This document shows positions 60,301 to 63,900 of a DNA stretch of 64,000 nucleotides, one piece after another. The notes under the pieces are model-generated. The model had not been told where the DNA came from. It saw only the letters and a program-made list of their open reading frames with translations, and searched no databases. Within the stretch, counting starts at the first letter, position 1. The number at the start of each line of letters is the position of its first letter. Source of the stretch: Candidula unifasciata (Eukaryota; Mollusca; Gastropoda; Stylommatophora; Geomitridae); contig CAJHNH020001613.1 of the NCBI GenBank assembly GCA_905116865.2, positions 545,122 through 609,121 of the forward strand. The letters run 5' to 3'. The position numbers were made by a program, and so were the translations under genes.

Positions 60301-60613
60301 CAAAGCCAGGTTTTTCAGTAGCCTCTGCGCTGTTAGAACGTGGCGCTGTCTGCTGAGACGTGGAACTATTATACTCTCTTCCACGGACTGCAACATTTTG
60401 GTGATTACCACCGCCTCTCCTGCTGTTGTAATTCTCACTCATATTCCTGTGTTGTTGGTAAGGACCATCCTCACGATGTTCATTCCAATGTGGTGGAACA
60501 TCTTGGTAATTACCACCATTATTGTAACCCGGGGGAAAATCCACACCTCTTGGTCCATAACCCCGATCCATACCATGAAACCCACGATCATCACCAGCCC
60601 AGTTACGATCCAT
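14602..60613 (-). CDS. 16-exon gene for a 1258-residue matrin-type zinc-finger, RS-like nuclear protein (family not identified)
   Basis: Join, in order of translation: 60613-60199, 55985-55924, 53076-52779, 50338-50133, 48593-48525, 45720-45693, 41376-41272, 39110-38980, 36640-36509, 34981-34831, 28743-28689, 27230-27196, 25043-23488, 19069-19001, 16424-16320, 14961-14602. Every internal border is AG/GT, phases match at all junctions, and the total is 3777 bases with no internal stop. Layout: residues 1-159 Gly/Arg/Asn/Gln-rich; 160-258 acidic then Pro-rich; zinc finger 1 at C326, C329, H342, H348; zinc finger 2 at C412, C415, H427, H433; 439-532 a conserved-looking charged segment; 563-1081 RS-like with 16-residue repeats; 1082-1258 short helical stretches and a Ser/Arg tail ending in an acidic cluster. 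The C-x2-C-x11/12-H-x5-H spacing is that of matrin/U1/JAZ-type fingers, which in known families bind double-stranded or structured RNA. A nuclear RNA-related role is inference. No orthologue is recognised. The 5' UTR exon(s) are not located. Confidence 0.85.
15420..15608 (+). repeat. Repeat B, copy 3
   Basis: GTCAGAGTGCATCTGCCTGA, ACAAATAAGCTAGATCTGTA and TTTACAGCCGGTAAATGCGA, ending in (GAA)n. In the intron between exons 15 and 16. Confidence 0.85.
16020..16260 (-). mobile_element. SINE family C, minus strand
   Basis: Reversed copies of the TGATGTGGTCAACAT, CTACCTGGTACCC and TTTATGCTGGGAGG blocks. It ends close to the exon 15 donor. Confidence 0.65.
16320..16424 (-). CDS. Coding exon 15
   Basis: 105 bases, phase 0 on both sides, acceptor CCTTCTAG and donor GCG/GTAAGTAC. 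It encodes [20 protein letters not shown] and then [15 protein letters not shown], with leucine spacing of a short amphipathic helix. Confidence 0.82.
17305..17595 (-). repeat. Repeat B, copy 4, minus strand
   Basis: Starts with (CTT)n and GCGTTCACCAGCTGTACACT, and ends CAATGGAGCCCCGGAACCC. A near full-length copy. Confidence 0.85.
18045..18335 (+). repeat. 17-bp minisatellite, about 17 copies
   Basis: The unit is close to AATCAGGAAGAACGCGG, with many substitutions between copies. In the intron between exons 14 and 15. Confidence 0.9.
18690..18960 (-). mobile_element. SINE family A, minus strand
   Basis: On the minus strand it shows GTGGCTTAGGTG, a B-box-like GGTCTATCCCAGC, TTGGTTTCGACAGTGGTTCT and GTGCCTAGAAAAACCATAAC. 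It matches 2332-2596 and ends about 40 bases beyond the exon 14 donor. Confidence 0.7.
19001..19069 (-). CDS. Coding exon 14
   Basis: 69 bases, phase 0 on both sides, acceptor CACTTTCAG and donor CTA/GTATGT. It encodes [20 protein letters not shown], a short amphipathic helix. A minus-strand SINE lies directly downstream of the donor. Confidence 0.8.
19480..19667 (-). repeat. Repeat B-related fragment with poly-G tract
   Basis: Holds the 5'-half block (CTGCCCTGTTCAGCCCAACA, GCATGCTTGTTGG, AAAATGGGACCCCGGGA) shared with 28265-28490. A run of about 17 G at 19576-19592. Confidence 0.6.
19668..21063 (+). repeat. 1396-bp tandem duplication, copy 1
   Basis: Matches 21064-22459 almost base for base; two one-base length changes in homopolymers cancel out. 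It contains a repeat B copy at 20100-20280 and a LINE 3' fragment at about 20500-20780. In the intron between exons 13 and 14. Confidence 0.95.
21064..22459 (+). repeat. 1396-bp tandem duplication, copy 2
   Basis: Second unit, directly abutting the first with short microhomology (TGGC) at the joins. It carries repeat B at 21496-21676 and the LINE fragment at about 21896-22176. Confidence 0.95.
22460..23210. other. Intronic stretch, little recognised
   Basis: A 36-bp direct duplication at about 22575-22655 (unit with AGTCCAGTTGGCAGAGTTGA) and nothing else clear. A (TA)n run follows at about 23219-23243. Confidence 0.6.
23488..25043 (-). CDS. Coding exon 13, large RS-like exon with eight 16-residue repeats
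   Basis: 1556 bases, acceptor TTTCCCCAG and donor CCA/GTAAGT; phase 1 in, phase 0 out; residues 563-1081. It starts [20 protein letters not shown], then has a Pro-rich stretch with two short proline runs and many S, R, E and D. At 24177-24561 it encodes about eight copies of a 16-residue unit of the form [16 protein letters not shown], with copies degenerating toward the end. After them comes [11 protein letters not shown], the second copy of the exon 4 motif. The C-terminal part has many SP and RSP/RRSP sites like those of SR-type proteins. The 518 open codons, plus purifying-looking variation between repeats, make this a solid exon. A long open frame on the plus strand (24017-24649) is its shadow. 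Confidence 0.92.
25170..25320 (+). mobile_element. SINE family A fragment
   Basis: It begins at the B-box (GTTCGATCCCAACTACAGG) and continues through TTCATCAGTGGTATCCAGAG and GCTTGGAAAAACCGTAACAG. The A-box half is missing. Confidence 0.6.
25335..25445 (-). mobile_element. SINE family C, 3' part, minus strand
   Basis: Reversed copy of the SINE C tail (AGGGCTAGCCCTATA-type block, GTAGTCACCAACATACC, CTTTACTTCCCAGGAC), placed head-to-head with the next element. Confidence 0.65.
25449..25700 (+). mobile_element. SINE family C, full-length
   Basis: tRNA-like head with GTGGCTTAGCGGCTAGACG (A-box) and GGGTTCGCTCCCT (B-box), body CAGGTCAACCCAGCCTTGAG-TGGGTACC and GGTCCTGGGAAATAAAGG, ending in AAAGGGACCTTTACTTTTTT. 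The best-preserved head of the family in the window. Confidence 0.8.
25705..25840 (-). mobile_element. SINE family C, 5' part, minus strand
   Basis: On the minus strand it reads GGTTAGCACCATTTGTCATG, GGTTCGATTCTGAATGG (B-box) and CTCCCAGGTCGACTCAGCC. It is truncated after the body. Confidence 0.6.
26865..27105 (-). pseudogene. Decayed non-LTR retrotransposon 3' end, minus strand
   Basis: Minus-strand residues [17 protein letters not shown] and [15 protein letters not shown] are the conserved LINE tail also found at 11050-11340. Close to the exon 12 acceptor side. Confidence 0.65.
27196..27230 (-). CDS. Coding micro-exon 12
   Basis: 35 bases, acceptor GTAAACAG and donor TCAG/GTAAGA; phase 2 in, phase 1 out. 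It encodes [11 protein letters not shown]. The unusual phase-2 entry matches exon 11 exactly, which is the main support for both exons. Confidence 0.75.
27327..27372. repeat. Poly-G tract
   Basis: About 46 bases of G with one T. True length uncertain. Confidence 0.9.
27640..27945 (-). pseudogene. Decayed non-LTR retrotransposon 3' end, minus strand
   Basis: Minus-strand frame [28 protein letters not shown] and RMKWFGHLV. The pattern 'R.RWFGH' is the conserved block after the reverse transcriptase in several LINE clades. Related to 11985-12300. Confidence 0.72.
28265..28490 (-). repeat. Repeat B-related fragment
   Basis: Shares CTGCCCTGTTTAGCCCAACA, GGCATGCTTGTTGGGGG and AAAATGGGACCCCGGGA with 19480-19667. 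A duplicated TTATTGCCTGA-GATCCCATGTAGGG block lies on either side, at about 28207 and 28449. Confidence 0.6.
28562..28600. repeat. Poly-G tract
   Basis: About 37 bases of G interrupted by two A. Confidence 0.9.
28689..28743 (-). CDS. Coding exon 11
   Basis: 55 bases, acceptor CATTTCAG and donor CCAGG/GTAAGAT; phase 1 in, phase 2 out. It encodes [18 protein letters not shown], the start of the RS-like region. Support is phase agreement and both sites. Confidence 0.78.
29500..30760 (+). other. Possible spliced terminal exon pair or retroelement part, plus strand (unresolved)
   Basis: A donor-like CTCAG/GTATGC at 29767 and an acceptor-like CCATTATTACAG at 525 of the 30 kb block (30525) would join an open frame into [20 protein letters not shown] and TYSV, then TAG at 30598-30600. 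AATAAA follows at 30736. It lies antisense in an intron of the zinc-finger gene. No family recognised and no upstream ATG found, so it is only a candidate. Confidence 0.2.
31650..32091 (+). pseudogene. 3' end of a CR1-like non-LTR retrotransposon ORF2
   Basis: The frame reads [34 protein letters not shown] and [20 protein letters not shown], then [17 protein letters not shown] and a stop at 32089-32091. 'LQNRA.R', 'P.S.R' and 'WN.LP' are the conserved end of invertebrate CR1-like elements. The last 130 codons are open, so it is comparatively young, but the upstream part is missing. Confidence 0.8.
32140..33840 (+). repeat. 1.5-kb GT-rich region plus conserved ~190-bp tail, copy 3
   Basis: It starts about 50 bases after the CR1-like stop codon. 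Degenerate GTGTGT/CTGTGT runs to about 33650 and is followed by the conserved tail (CACATATTTTACCACCCATG, TTTGTTTTTGACTTGATATT, AACTGTTGTGTGAAAG, AGAAGGGCCCAATGTAAGAC). It looks like the 3' UTR of the LINE. Open frames here are low-complexity artefacts. Confidence 0.75.
33845..34035 (-). pseudogene. RTE-like retrotransposon 3' fragment, minus strand
   Basis: Minus-strand residues [20 protein letters not shown] and [10 protein letters not shown] are the conserved 'FFGH' tail of RTE-like LINEs, also seen at 37.85-38.4 kb. Confidence 0.6.
34120..34720 (-). repeat. Three decayed copies of the exon 10 3' end and splice donor
   Basis: Around 34130-34180, 34268-34330 and 34660-34710 the plus strand repeats the pattern ACTMACCTCTNTTAAA-CCAGTCCTGG seen at the exon 10 donor (34820-34860). 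On the minus strand these read AGAG/GTTAGT, AGAG/GTTAGT and AGAG/GTGAGT. Confidence 0.7.
34831..34981 (-). CDS. Coding exon 10, charged segment
   Basis: 151 bases, acceptor CATCATCAG and donor AGAG/GTGAGT; phase 0 in, phase 1 out. Residues 483-532 contain [19 protein letters not shown], then [19 protein letters not shown] and DWVNRG. Probably helical. Three decayed copies of its 3' end plus donor sit in the downstream intron, at about 34.13, 34.27 and 34.67 kb. Confidence 0.83.
35055..35295 (+). mobile_element. SINE family C
   Basis: Head GGTGTGGCAGCTAGATGC, B-box region GGATTTGGGTCCTGAC, body CTCAGGTCGACCCAGCACTG-AGTGGGTACC and the tail with TGATAACATCACCCACCC. In the intron between exons 9 and 10. 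Confidence 0.75.
35961..36242. repeat. (TGTA)n microsatellite
   Basis: About 280 bases of uninterrupted TGTA with CA-rich edges. It abuts a reversed tRNA-like block with GGATCGAACCCAATACC at about 36308. Confidence 0.95.
36358..36440. repeat. (GGA)n purine-rich stretch
   Basis: GAGGAGGAGGA-type polypurine sequence, about 80 bases, close to the exon 9 donor. Confidence 0.85.
36509..36640 (-). CDS. Coding exon 9
   Basis: 132 bases, phase 0 on both sides, acceptor GCACTTCAG and donor AAG/GTAAGC. Residues 439-482 include [13 protein letters not shown] and [17 protein letters not shown], a regular mix of hydrophobic and charged residues that looks folded rather than disordered. No named domain is recognised. 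Confidence 0.83.
37155..37405 (-). mobile_element. SINE family D, minus strand
   Basis: On the minus strand it begins GTCTGTGGTGAAGCCAACGG and GGTCATGGGTTCATTTCAC (B-box-like). It matches 39868-40105 over CACTGCACCAGGTTTTATCC-like and CTCATGAACTGAATG-like blocks. Confidence 0.6.
37850..38395 (-). pseudogene. Decayed RTE-like reverse transcriptase C terminus, minus strand
   Basis: Minus-strand blocks [18 protein letters not shown], then [20 protein letters not shown] and GERDRERQR, in the usual LINE order (KYLGS, FFGHV, RGRQR). Broken by frameshifts. Intron between exons 8 and 9. Confidence 0.75.
38622..38905 (-). repeat. Repeat B, copy on minus strand
   Basis: TTCTTCTTTATGTTCAACGG, CCACTTCTGGACTCTAGTC, GTTGGTTCCTTGCCTCTCAG and GGTCTATTCTTGTTTTCCCC. 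It ends about 75 bases downstream of the exon 8 donor. Confidence 0.85.
38980..39110 (-). CDS. Coding exon 8, zinc finger 2
   Basis: 131 bases, acceptor ATCATTCAG and donor TATG/GTAAGA; phase 1 in, phase 0 out. It encodes [13 protein letters not shown] and then a finger with C412, C415, H427 and H433 (C-x2-C-x11-H-x5-H), ending KHRLRYM. The second finger lies about 64 residues after the first. Its acceptor and first ten bases form the first unit of a 54-bp tandem array running upstream in the intron (39101-39525). Confidence 0.85.
39101..39525 (-). repeat. 54-bp tandem array (108-bp dimers) seeded by the exon 8 splice acceptor
   Basis: About eight units. The first includes the last bases of the real acceptor and the first ten bases of exon 8 (AAAGATAAAC on the plus strand at 39101 and again at 39155). 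Two unit types alternate (TTTTCCA with CAACAGCTT; TTTTGCA with CAAGCATCT), which makes a higher-order dimer. Seven units keep TTCAG on the minus strand. Confidence 0.88.
39699..39850 (+). mobile_element. SPIN-like hAT non-autonomous element, 3'-truncated
   Basis: It opens CATCGGTTCTCAAACC, then GTCGAATGACCCTTTCGCAT, GGGTCGCCTAAGACCAT and CGAAAACACATATT, and later GTTATGAAGGAAAATAA and GGGTCACCACATAAT. These blocks, in this order, are those of the SPIN hAT family as I remember its consensus. The right terminal repeat is missing. Intron between exons 7 and 8. Confidence 0.75.
39868..40105 (-). mobile_element. SINE family D, minus strand
   Basis: Same body as 37155-37405: GGTTAAAGGCAAGGAGACTG, TTTCACTACACCAAGTTTTA, TAGCTCCTGCAACGATCC and a reversed B-box-like GAATGAACCTACAACC. 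Confidence 0.6.
40200..40475 (-). pseudogene. RTE-like retrotransposon 3' end, minus strand
   Basis: Minus strand: [19 protein letters not shown], then a decayed (R/E)-rich stretch, ending at an ATGGCATGAAAAGAAGAAGA tail. Related in order to 37850-38395. Confidence 0.5.
40500..40740 (-). repeat. Repeat B copy, minus strand
   Basis: TAAACTCCAGTGGAAATTTA, ATACTTCTGGACTCTAGCC, GGTTCCCTGCCTCTCTGG and CAGTGGGTCTACG. The reversed (GAA)n end is absent. Confidence 0.75.
41272..41376 (-). CDS. Coding exon 7, lysine-rich linker
   Basis: 105 bases, acceptor TTTGTGTAG and donor TTTTAG/GTATGC, phase 1 to phase 1. Residues 360-394 begin [13 protein letters not shown], a basic cluster that could serve as a nuclear localisation signal (inference), and end EPIL, leading into the [10 protein letters not shown] segment of exon 8. 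Confidence 0.82.
42205..42865. repeat. 46-bp minisatellite, about 14 copies
   Basis: Unit near CAGACCACACAAAGGGTATC and TCCTCAAGTGCTCCCGTCTC plus CTCCTA, with substitutions and small gaps. Open frames here follow the repeat and are not genes. Intron between exons 6 and 7. Confidence 0.92.
44351..45509. mobile_element. hAT-type DNA transposon, 1159 bp, with terminal inverted repeats and 8-bp target duplication
   Basis: The left end is TAGGGCTGTACCGAATATTC; the right end, reversed, is TAGGGCTATACCAAATAGTG. Both continue into CCGAATA/CGAATA-rich subterminal repeats. The 8-bp CTTTTAAT lies exactly outside each end (44343-44350 and 45510-45517), the duplication length of the hAT superfamily. No transposase is visible; the interior holds a piece of an RTE-like LINE, so it is non-autonomous. 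Confidence 0.88.
44690..45340 (+). pseudogene. RTE-like LINE fragment inside the hAT element
   Basis: Plus-strand sequence reads [14 protein letters not shown] across 44869-44911 (frame broken right after), then [18 protein letters not shown] in the 44899-45153 frame. 'RPVVLYGSE' and 'KWLGHI' are conserved LINE blocks. Several stops and frameshifts. Confidence 0.75.
45693..45720 (-). CDS. Coding micro-exon 6
   Basis: A 28-base exon with acceptor TTTGCAG and donor ACCA/GTAAGT; phase 0 in, phase 1 out. It encodes MLEAAKMGT, which links the end of finger 1 to the basic stretch of exon 7. It is supported by exact phase compatibility and good sites; its small size makes it the least certain internal exon. 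Confidence 0.75.
46605..46860 (+). mobile_element. SINE family C, diverged
   Basis: GTTTTAGGTTTGAATCTTCA (B-box region), AGGTTAAACCAGCCTAACGT-GGATACC, GTTAAGGTGGTCAGCTTGAC and CCACTGGCATAGGCAGGG. The head is poorly preserved. Confidence 0.6.
47307..47338. repeat. Poly-A tract
   Basis: About 23-24 bases of A, intron between exons 5 and 6. Confidence 0.85.
47664..48075 (-). repeat. Repeat B copy, minus strand, split by an exon 4 relic
   Basis: The (CTT)n start with GCGTTCACCAGCTGTACACC runs to GTTCTGGTTGTTCA at about 47725. The family sequence then resumes at TCCACTTTTGGATTTTGGTC at about 47838. The 112 bases between are not part of the repeat. Confidence 0.8.
47726..47837 (-). pseudogene. 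Decayed genomic copy of exon 4 start and its intron flank
   Basis: Aligns with 50268-50389: shared TTGCATGTRTAG, GGACCTAGATAC, ATTATYGCTTCTG and ACAAACTGTC. On the minus strand 23 codons stay open ([14 protein letters not shown] and on), but the acceptor AG has become TG. It includes intron sequence, so it is a DNA duplication, not a retrocopy. Confidence 0.82.
48525..48593 (-). CDS. Coding exon 5, body of zinc finger 1
   Basis: A 69-base phase-0 exon between GATTTCAG and TCA/GTAAGTAAAC. It encodes [18 protein letters not shown] and then KSHKS. With C326 from exon 4 it completes C-x2-C-x12-H-x5-H (C326, C329, H342, H348). The spacing and the NFxxHLNGKxH core are those of the matrin/U1/JAZ zinc-finger class. 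The intron splits the finger between its two cysteines. Confidence 0.88.
48660..49170 (+). pseudogene. Non-LTR retrotransposon RNase H / C-terminal fragment
   Basis: The frame around 48730 reads [15 protein letters not shown], like RNase H. The 48946-49161 frame reads [20 protein letters not shown] and [10 protein letters not shown], the C-x-C...H..-..CP zinc-binding-like motif at the end of I-like LINE ORF2. Frameshifted. Just upstream (plus sense) of exon 5's acceptor region. Confidence 0.75.
49486..50125. repeat. ~50-bp degenerate tandem repeat, about 12 copies
   Basis: Unit near GGTAAACCACTGGATTAATT, CATTTACAACCACAATCTTA and AATACTCA. It ends about 8 bases short of the exon 4 donor. Confidence 0.88.
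50133..50338 (-). CDS. Coding exon 4, carries EDDIQ-LGP motif 1 and the first cysteine of zinc finger 1
   Basis: Acceptor ATTTTACAG and donor TGCAAG/GTGCAT; phase 1 in, phase 0 out; residues 259-327. It starts [14 protein letters not shown], a motif that recurs in exon 13 as [11 protein letters not shown]. It ends PEFYCK, so C326 is the first zinc ligand and the remaining three ligands are in exon 5. A decayed genomic copy of the start of this exon lies at about 47.72-47.84 kb. Confidence 0.85.
50701..51060. repeat. 180-bp direct duplication
   Basis: Two units at 50701 and 50881, both starting GGTAAGTAATT and containing GCCAGATTAC-GCAATGTGTG and GTGGCATCACTGTTTTC. Confidence 0.9.
51100..51480. 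repeat. ~190-bp diverged direct duplication
   Basis: CATTGTAGCATTTGTTCATG... at 51159 and CATTGTACCATTTTTTCATG... at 51353, each followed by TGTCATTATTTAGAGC and GAGATATTTTT-CCTG. Confidence 0.75.
52060..52345. repeat. ~180-bp diverged direct duplication
   Basis: TATGTTAATTAGGTCA occurs at 52157 and 52323, and each copy is preceded by TTTGYTGAAA / TTTGTTTGAAA, AA-GTGAGCTG-TGG-like sequence and a GTATATTTTTATG block. Confidence 0.65.
52779..53076 (-). CDS. Coding exon 3, acidic and Pro-rich segment
   Basis: Acceptor TTGTCTTCAG and donor AAAT/GTAAGT; phase 0 in, phase 1 out; about 99 residues (160-258). It holds [14 protein letters not shown], which contains a VKQEPED match to the psi-K-x-E consensus for SUMO attachment, then an acidic run [10 protein letters not shown]. 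Next comes a short hydrophobic stretch, [12 protein letters not shown], that could form a helix, and a proline tract (PLPPPRP). The SUMO site is a motif match only. Confidence 0.85.
53100..54320. other. Intronic stretch with one unexplained open frame
   Basis: The plus-strand frame 53734-53976 reads [20 protein letters not shown] and [18 protein letters not shown], and stays coherent across the next frame to about 54080. The composition looks protein-like, but I recognise no family and no splice sites were assigned. Probably a transposon remnant. Confidence 0.3.
54320..54515 (-). pseudogene. RTE-like reverse transcriptase fragment, minus strand
   Basis: The minus strand reads [20 protein letters not shown] and EIETQY, the conserved 'KYLGS' block. 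It runs into the 57-bp array. Confidence 0.72.
54515..55640. repeat. ~57-bp tandem repeat, about 20 copies with a ~105-bp higher-order form
   Basis: Unit near AGACTTGCTTCAGATAAGAA, CTATTCAACTCACAGAACTA and ATTAGAACCATAAATAA. From about 55200 a longer unit alternates with ACTATAGATACCAACTAGTA. A SINE A tail interrupts it at 55015-55110. Intron between exons 2 and 3. Confidence 0.92.
55924..55985 (-). CDS. Coding exon 2, Asn/Gln-rich
   Basis: A 62-base exon, too short for ORF listings. Acceptor AACTTCAG and donor CAA/GTAAGAG. It enters in phase 1 and leaves in phase 0. Joined to exon 1 it reads [10 protein letters not shown] and then a run rich in Q, N and W, continuing the low-complexity N terminus. 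Support is the exact phase match plus strong sites on both sides. Confidence 0.8.
56150..56390 (+). mobile_element. SINE family C
   Basis: GTCCAGAGTTCAAACCTGCA (B-box), TTGGCTCTCAGGTTACCCTA, GACCAGGTAATGTCCTGGAA and GTGCCAACTGGTCTATAAAA. Intron between exons 1 and 2. Confidence 0.7.
56391..59136. other. AT-rich intronic stretch, nothing recognised
   Basis: Intron between exons 1 and 2. AT-rich, with scattered poly-T and poly-A runs. I see no conserved coding blocks. Confidence 0.5.
59137..59395 (+). mobile_element. SINE family C, full-length
   Basis: Head GCCGTGGTCTAGCAGCTAGA (A-box), GGGTTCGGGTCCTGA (B-box), body TTGACCCAGCTTTGAGTGGG-TACC, tail CTATAAAATATAGGAAAAGC and AAAGGTCTTTTTC. Confidence 0.78.
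59960..60150 (-). mobile_element. SINE family C fragment, minus strand
   Basis: Reversed body: GTGATGTGGTTAACATTACG, CTTTTACTTCCATGGACATT and ATAAGGCTGGATCAACCTC. It ends about 50 bases beyond the exon 1 donor. Confidence 0.65.
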
Positions 60614-60621
60614 TTCTCCAC
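60199..60621 (-). CDS. Coding exon 1 (start codon exon), Gly/Arg/Asn-rich N terminus
   Basis: The start ATG is at 60613-60611 and gives a protein beginning MDRNWAGDD. Eight bases upstream, a pyrimidine-rich tract ending in TAG (AG at plus 622-623) looks like a splice acceptor, so this exon probably begins at 60621 with 8 bases of 5' UTR and a non-coding exon lies further upstream. An in-frame ATG ten codons earlier would fall inside the presumed intron and was not chosen. Residues 1-138 are low complexity, with RGGG, GRGG and many N, Q, H and G, as in RNA-binding disordered regions. The donor is GAG/GTAGGA and the exon ends in phase 1. Confidence 0.8.
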
Positions 60622-60629
60622 CTACCCAC

Positions 60630-62440
60630 AGAAAGGGAAACAAAATGTATAGACAAAATATTATACATTCTTACACAGTGTGTGTATGCATGTAAAATTA
60701 TTTCTATTGTCTGCTGAGAAGGAGTGGCACATGAGTGCACAAGCGTCTACAGTGAACCAGTGTTTGATAACAAGACTAAGCATCTCACTATTTAAAAAAA
60801 TTAAAATTGTGGATTTGGAAAAATGTTAAAATTGGCTACATGCCCTCTTCATTATCAACCGTCACAGCTGACAGTGAAGCCATGTCGCCTGCTACCATCC
60901 CAATTAAGACAAACCTGTATAGCACACAGGACGATTCAGAAAGAACATTTCCCACAGAAAGACTGAAGAAGAAGATGGCGCCCTGCACTTCTCTACATCT
61001 GTAGTATTTTTGCATTCCAAAACCAGGCAAAGAAATCAATCTGTTTAAACTGAAGTGTGTCAAAACTTTAATTGACCAGACAGACATTTGGATTTCTCTC
61101 AAACTTCGGTAAAGTATTTTTGTGTATTTATTCATAGCTGTCTTAGTCTTAGCCAAAGTTTCAATTTTGCTGCAATCTGGCCATAACATACTTGCTCCAT
61201 TCCTGTGCAAGTGAAAATTAAATTAAATGTCCCAATGTGAAAAAATGGTGACCAGACAATGCAGTAAATGCATATGACAGTTGCTAGAGGCGCCAAAGCC
61301 AACAGTCACCACCAGAAATGCAGTGTGTCATTGGTGAAAGTAGTCAGGCACGATAAGTTGGTTATACACACACAGAAATGTTACACAAGGTATTTCATTA
61401 GCCCATAAGTAAACCGGCCACACTGAATACCACGATTCAACCGCTGCACAAACGAAAGGCATCCCACTTGAAAAACACAGCTCACAGGGCCGCAAGATGC
61501 ACTAAACTCAGTAGCTCAGGCAGCAAAACCATACACTTCCATCCATACGTGGAAACTGCATTAGCAAACCGCTGTGAGAAGCAACAATAACTTCAAAGTT
61601 TAACATGTTGCCGTACCTAGTGCTCAATTTTAGATATAATCAACAGACTTGAAAAGCACCAAGCGTATGCTTATCTCAAAATCACTGAGGTCTATACACA
61701 CTCACTGCAAGATAAACTAAATACGCATAAAGGCAACAGACTTAAACGAGGCCAGTCTTGAATGGCCCGGGCAGAAACAGTACTTCAATGGGTGATTTTC
61801 TTTCAAGACATAAACAATAAAATATGGTCATGTGCGATGACCTCTAAAATGAACAATGGCGTAGTACCAACAATATATGTTGATCATCGTTGTTGTAATT
61901 GAAAACTTCATCCTTCAAGAGTTATTTCATAGTTGCAACAATATCTATTCATGTAATGTGCTGATAAAGGCTTTCTAACCACAATGTTCACCTGTCATTT
62001 GTGATAACGTAAAGATGAATAGCTCTACTTTTCATCTGAATTGATATCTCTATTTCAACTGAACTGTTCGAGGTCTAAAAAAAAATTTTTTTAGGTGACA
62101 TTATTTTTAAAATTTAGTTTCCCCGAAGTGCTGTCTTGAGCAGCTTGCCCTTCAGCAAGGATGTAAAGCAGCTCGAAAGAAACCAAACAGAAAGATCCGG
62201 GAAGATCTTTCAGACAGGCAAAATTCTCTGACAATGGCACTGTCTGGAAATATTCTCTGAAAGACTGATGTGTTAAAAAAAAAACTGTTCGAACTGTAAT
62301 AGAAAATCAAGATTTTTCCTTGCACACCAAAGAAACTGTTTGCAGAACACTTTTGTATTAAAACCTGGTCCAATGGTTTTAACTTGGACGTTGAGGCTAA
62401 AATTGAAGCATTATCTGACCGTACCTACTCATGAATCATT
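60630..62440. other. Probable 5' flank or first intron of the zinc-finger gene
   Basis: The acceptor-like sequence next to exon 1 implies a non-coding exon somewhere here or beyond. I could not pick a promoter or first exon. No clear repeat is present. Confidence 0.35.
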
Positions 62441-63130
62441 CCTGGTGGCTGTGAACCCCAAATGAGTTATGAGTTATCTTCACTGCACTCCGGACACATC
62501 CATAGGCGTTCAGATTCCCCTCTCAACATATTCATCAGCATCGCGTAGTTAATAGTGCCAGTCCTATGTTGGTTAACAAGACTTCGTGTGTCCGGTATGC
62601 TTCTCATGCTTGGCTGTGCTGATCTTTACTCCCAATTCTCGTATTCTTAGCAGTGATGTGGACATATTGCTTCCAAAATTCCAGAATGCCCTATCTCCCT
62701 AAGGGCAATGACAATTTCTGCATGATCCATGGGCCGGTAAACTTCAATTAATGCAGCACCTGCTAGTCTATCAGCTCTTTCATTACCAACAACGCCTGTA
62801 TGCCCTGGAAGGTAACTGCACACATAGGAGAGCTTTGCAAGTACTCAAACTATCTGCGTGACCCGCCGGATCATGCTAAAAGAATTATTCAGCACACACG
62901 CTGGAATAGTCCTGTGATTCTAGCCACATGAAAGCTTCTCGAACTCTTCTGCCTGTACAGCGAGCTGTAAATGCCCATGCACTCTTATTTCCTCGTATAA
63001 CGGACTCGTCTGTGAAGATCACCACATCTGTCTCATCTGACCTGTCATTGATAAGCTCACATACCTCAGCATTAAGAGCAGCAGGATTCTGCTCCCGACA
63101 ACTCCTATAGAACGTCACGACACATACAAA
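62440..63130 (-). pseudogene. Decayed I-like retrotransposon RNase H domain, minus strand
   Basis: The 63118-62885 frame reads VVIFTDESVIRGNKSAWAFT, the start of a LINE RNase H domain where an acidic 'TDGS' is usual (here TDES). Further along, after frameshifts, VVGNERADRLAG-like and NLNAYGCVRSAVKIT-like blocks follow in the expected order. Confidence 0.75.
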
Positions 63131-63687
63131 TGTGAAATCAGGCCCTTTAAACGCTGGTATCCATTAAGTTTGTGTGCCCAACATACTGAATGGTAGTTTT
63201 TTGGGATTACCTAATACTAAACTTCTACATGCAATTGATTTCTTTGGGCTTCTAATTTGGGACTGCCGTATGCGTTACACATCTTGCTCTGATGTTTTTG
63301 GTTGGCCAGAAGATTTTCTTTTTGCAACATTTAAAGTTTCTTTGTACTGCTTTAGCCATGGATTCAAAGCTTTGTTATCTAGAGGGTTTTCTCACAGGTG
63401 CAATTCCACCAACTACATTTCACTGCATCAACCGATTTCAGTTCGGCATACCACAGCACATCTCAGCTTTTTATTGAATTGTCAACATCTTGCCGCATGT
63501 GAATGCTCGCTAAAGTGGAGTGAACAGAGTAGTCTTGCAGTCTAATTCTCACACCTGCATATTCACCCTTTTAAGACCCCTTGTCATCCAAAGTCACATA
63601 AAAATTTTTTTAAATTCCTTAAATACTTCTTACGACAAAAAAATGTCACTAGTATCTGTACCATCTTTTTTTAGGACGGTATAAATG

Positions 63688-63720
63688 TGGGGGGGGGGGG
63701 GGGGAGGGGGTGGGGTGGCA
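63688..63720. repeat. Poly-G tract
   Basis: A run of about 15 G, then GAGGGGGTGGGGTGG. Confidence 0.85.
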
Positions 63721-63814
63721 TGGGCCTGAGAATTTGGGGCAACACCGCTAGTAGTGCTATTGTCACGGACTGTGCAGGTTAAGATGTTAAATTTTGTCCC
63801 TGAGAGAAATACTT

Positions 63815-63900
63815 CATCATCTTACCGGGATTGAAACCCAGATCTCCAGCATGAGAGTCCGATGGTGTAACAACTCAGCCAGCCGCTCCTCACTATAAAT
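63815..63900 (-). mobile_element. tRNA-like SINE head, minus strand
   Basis: The minus strand reads GGCTGGCTGAGTTGTTACAC (A-box-like) and GGGTTTCAATCCCGG (B-box-like). The body toward lower coordinates is not matched elsewhere in the window. Confidence 0.5.

Noticed and set aside
60209..60652. Plus-strand open frames opposite exon 1
   Set aside because: Shadows of the coding exon; no independent features.
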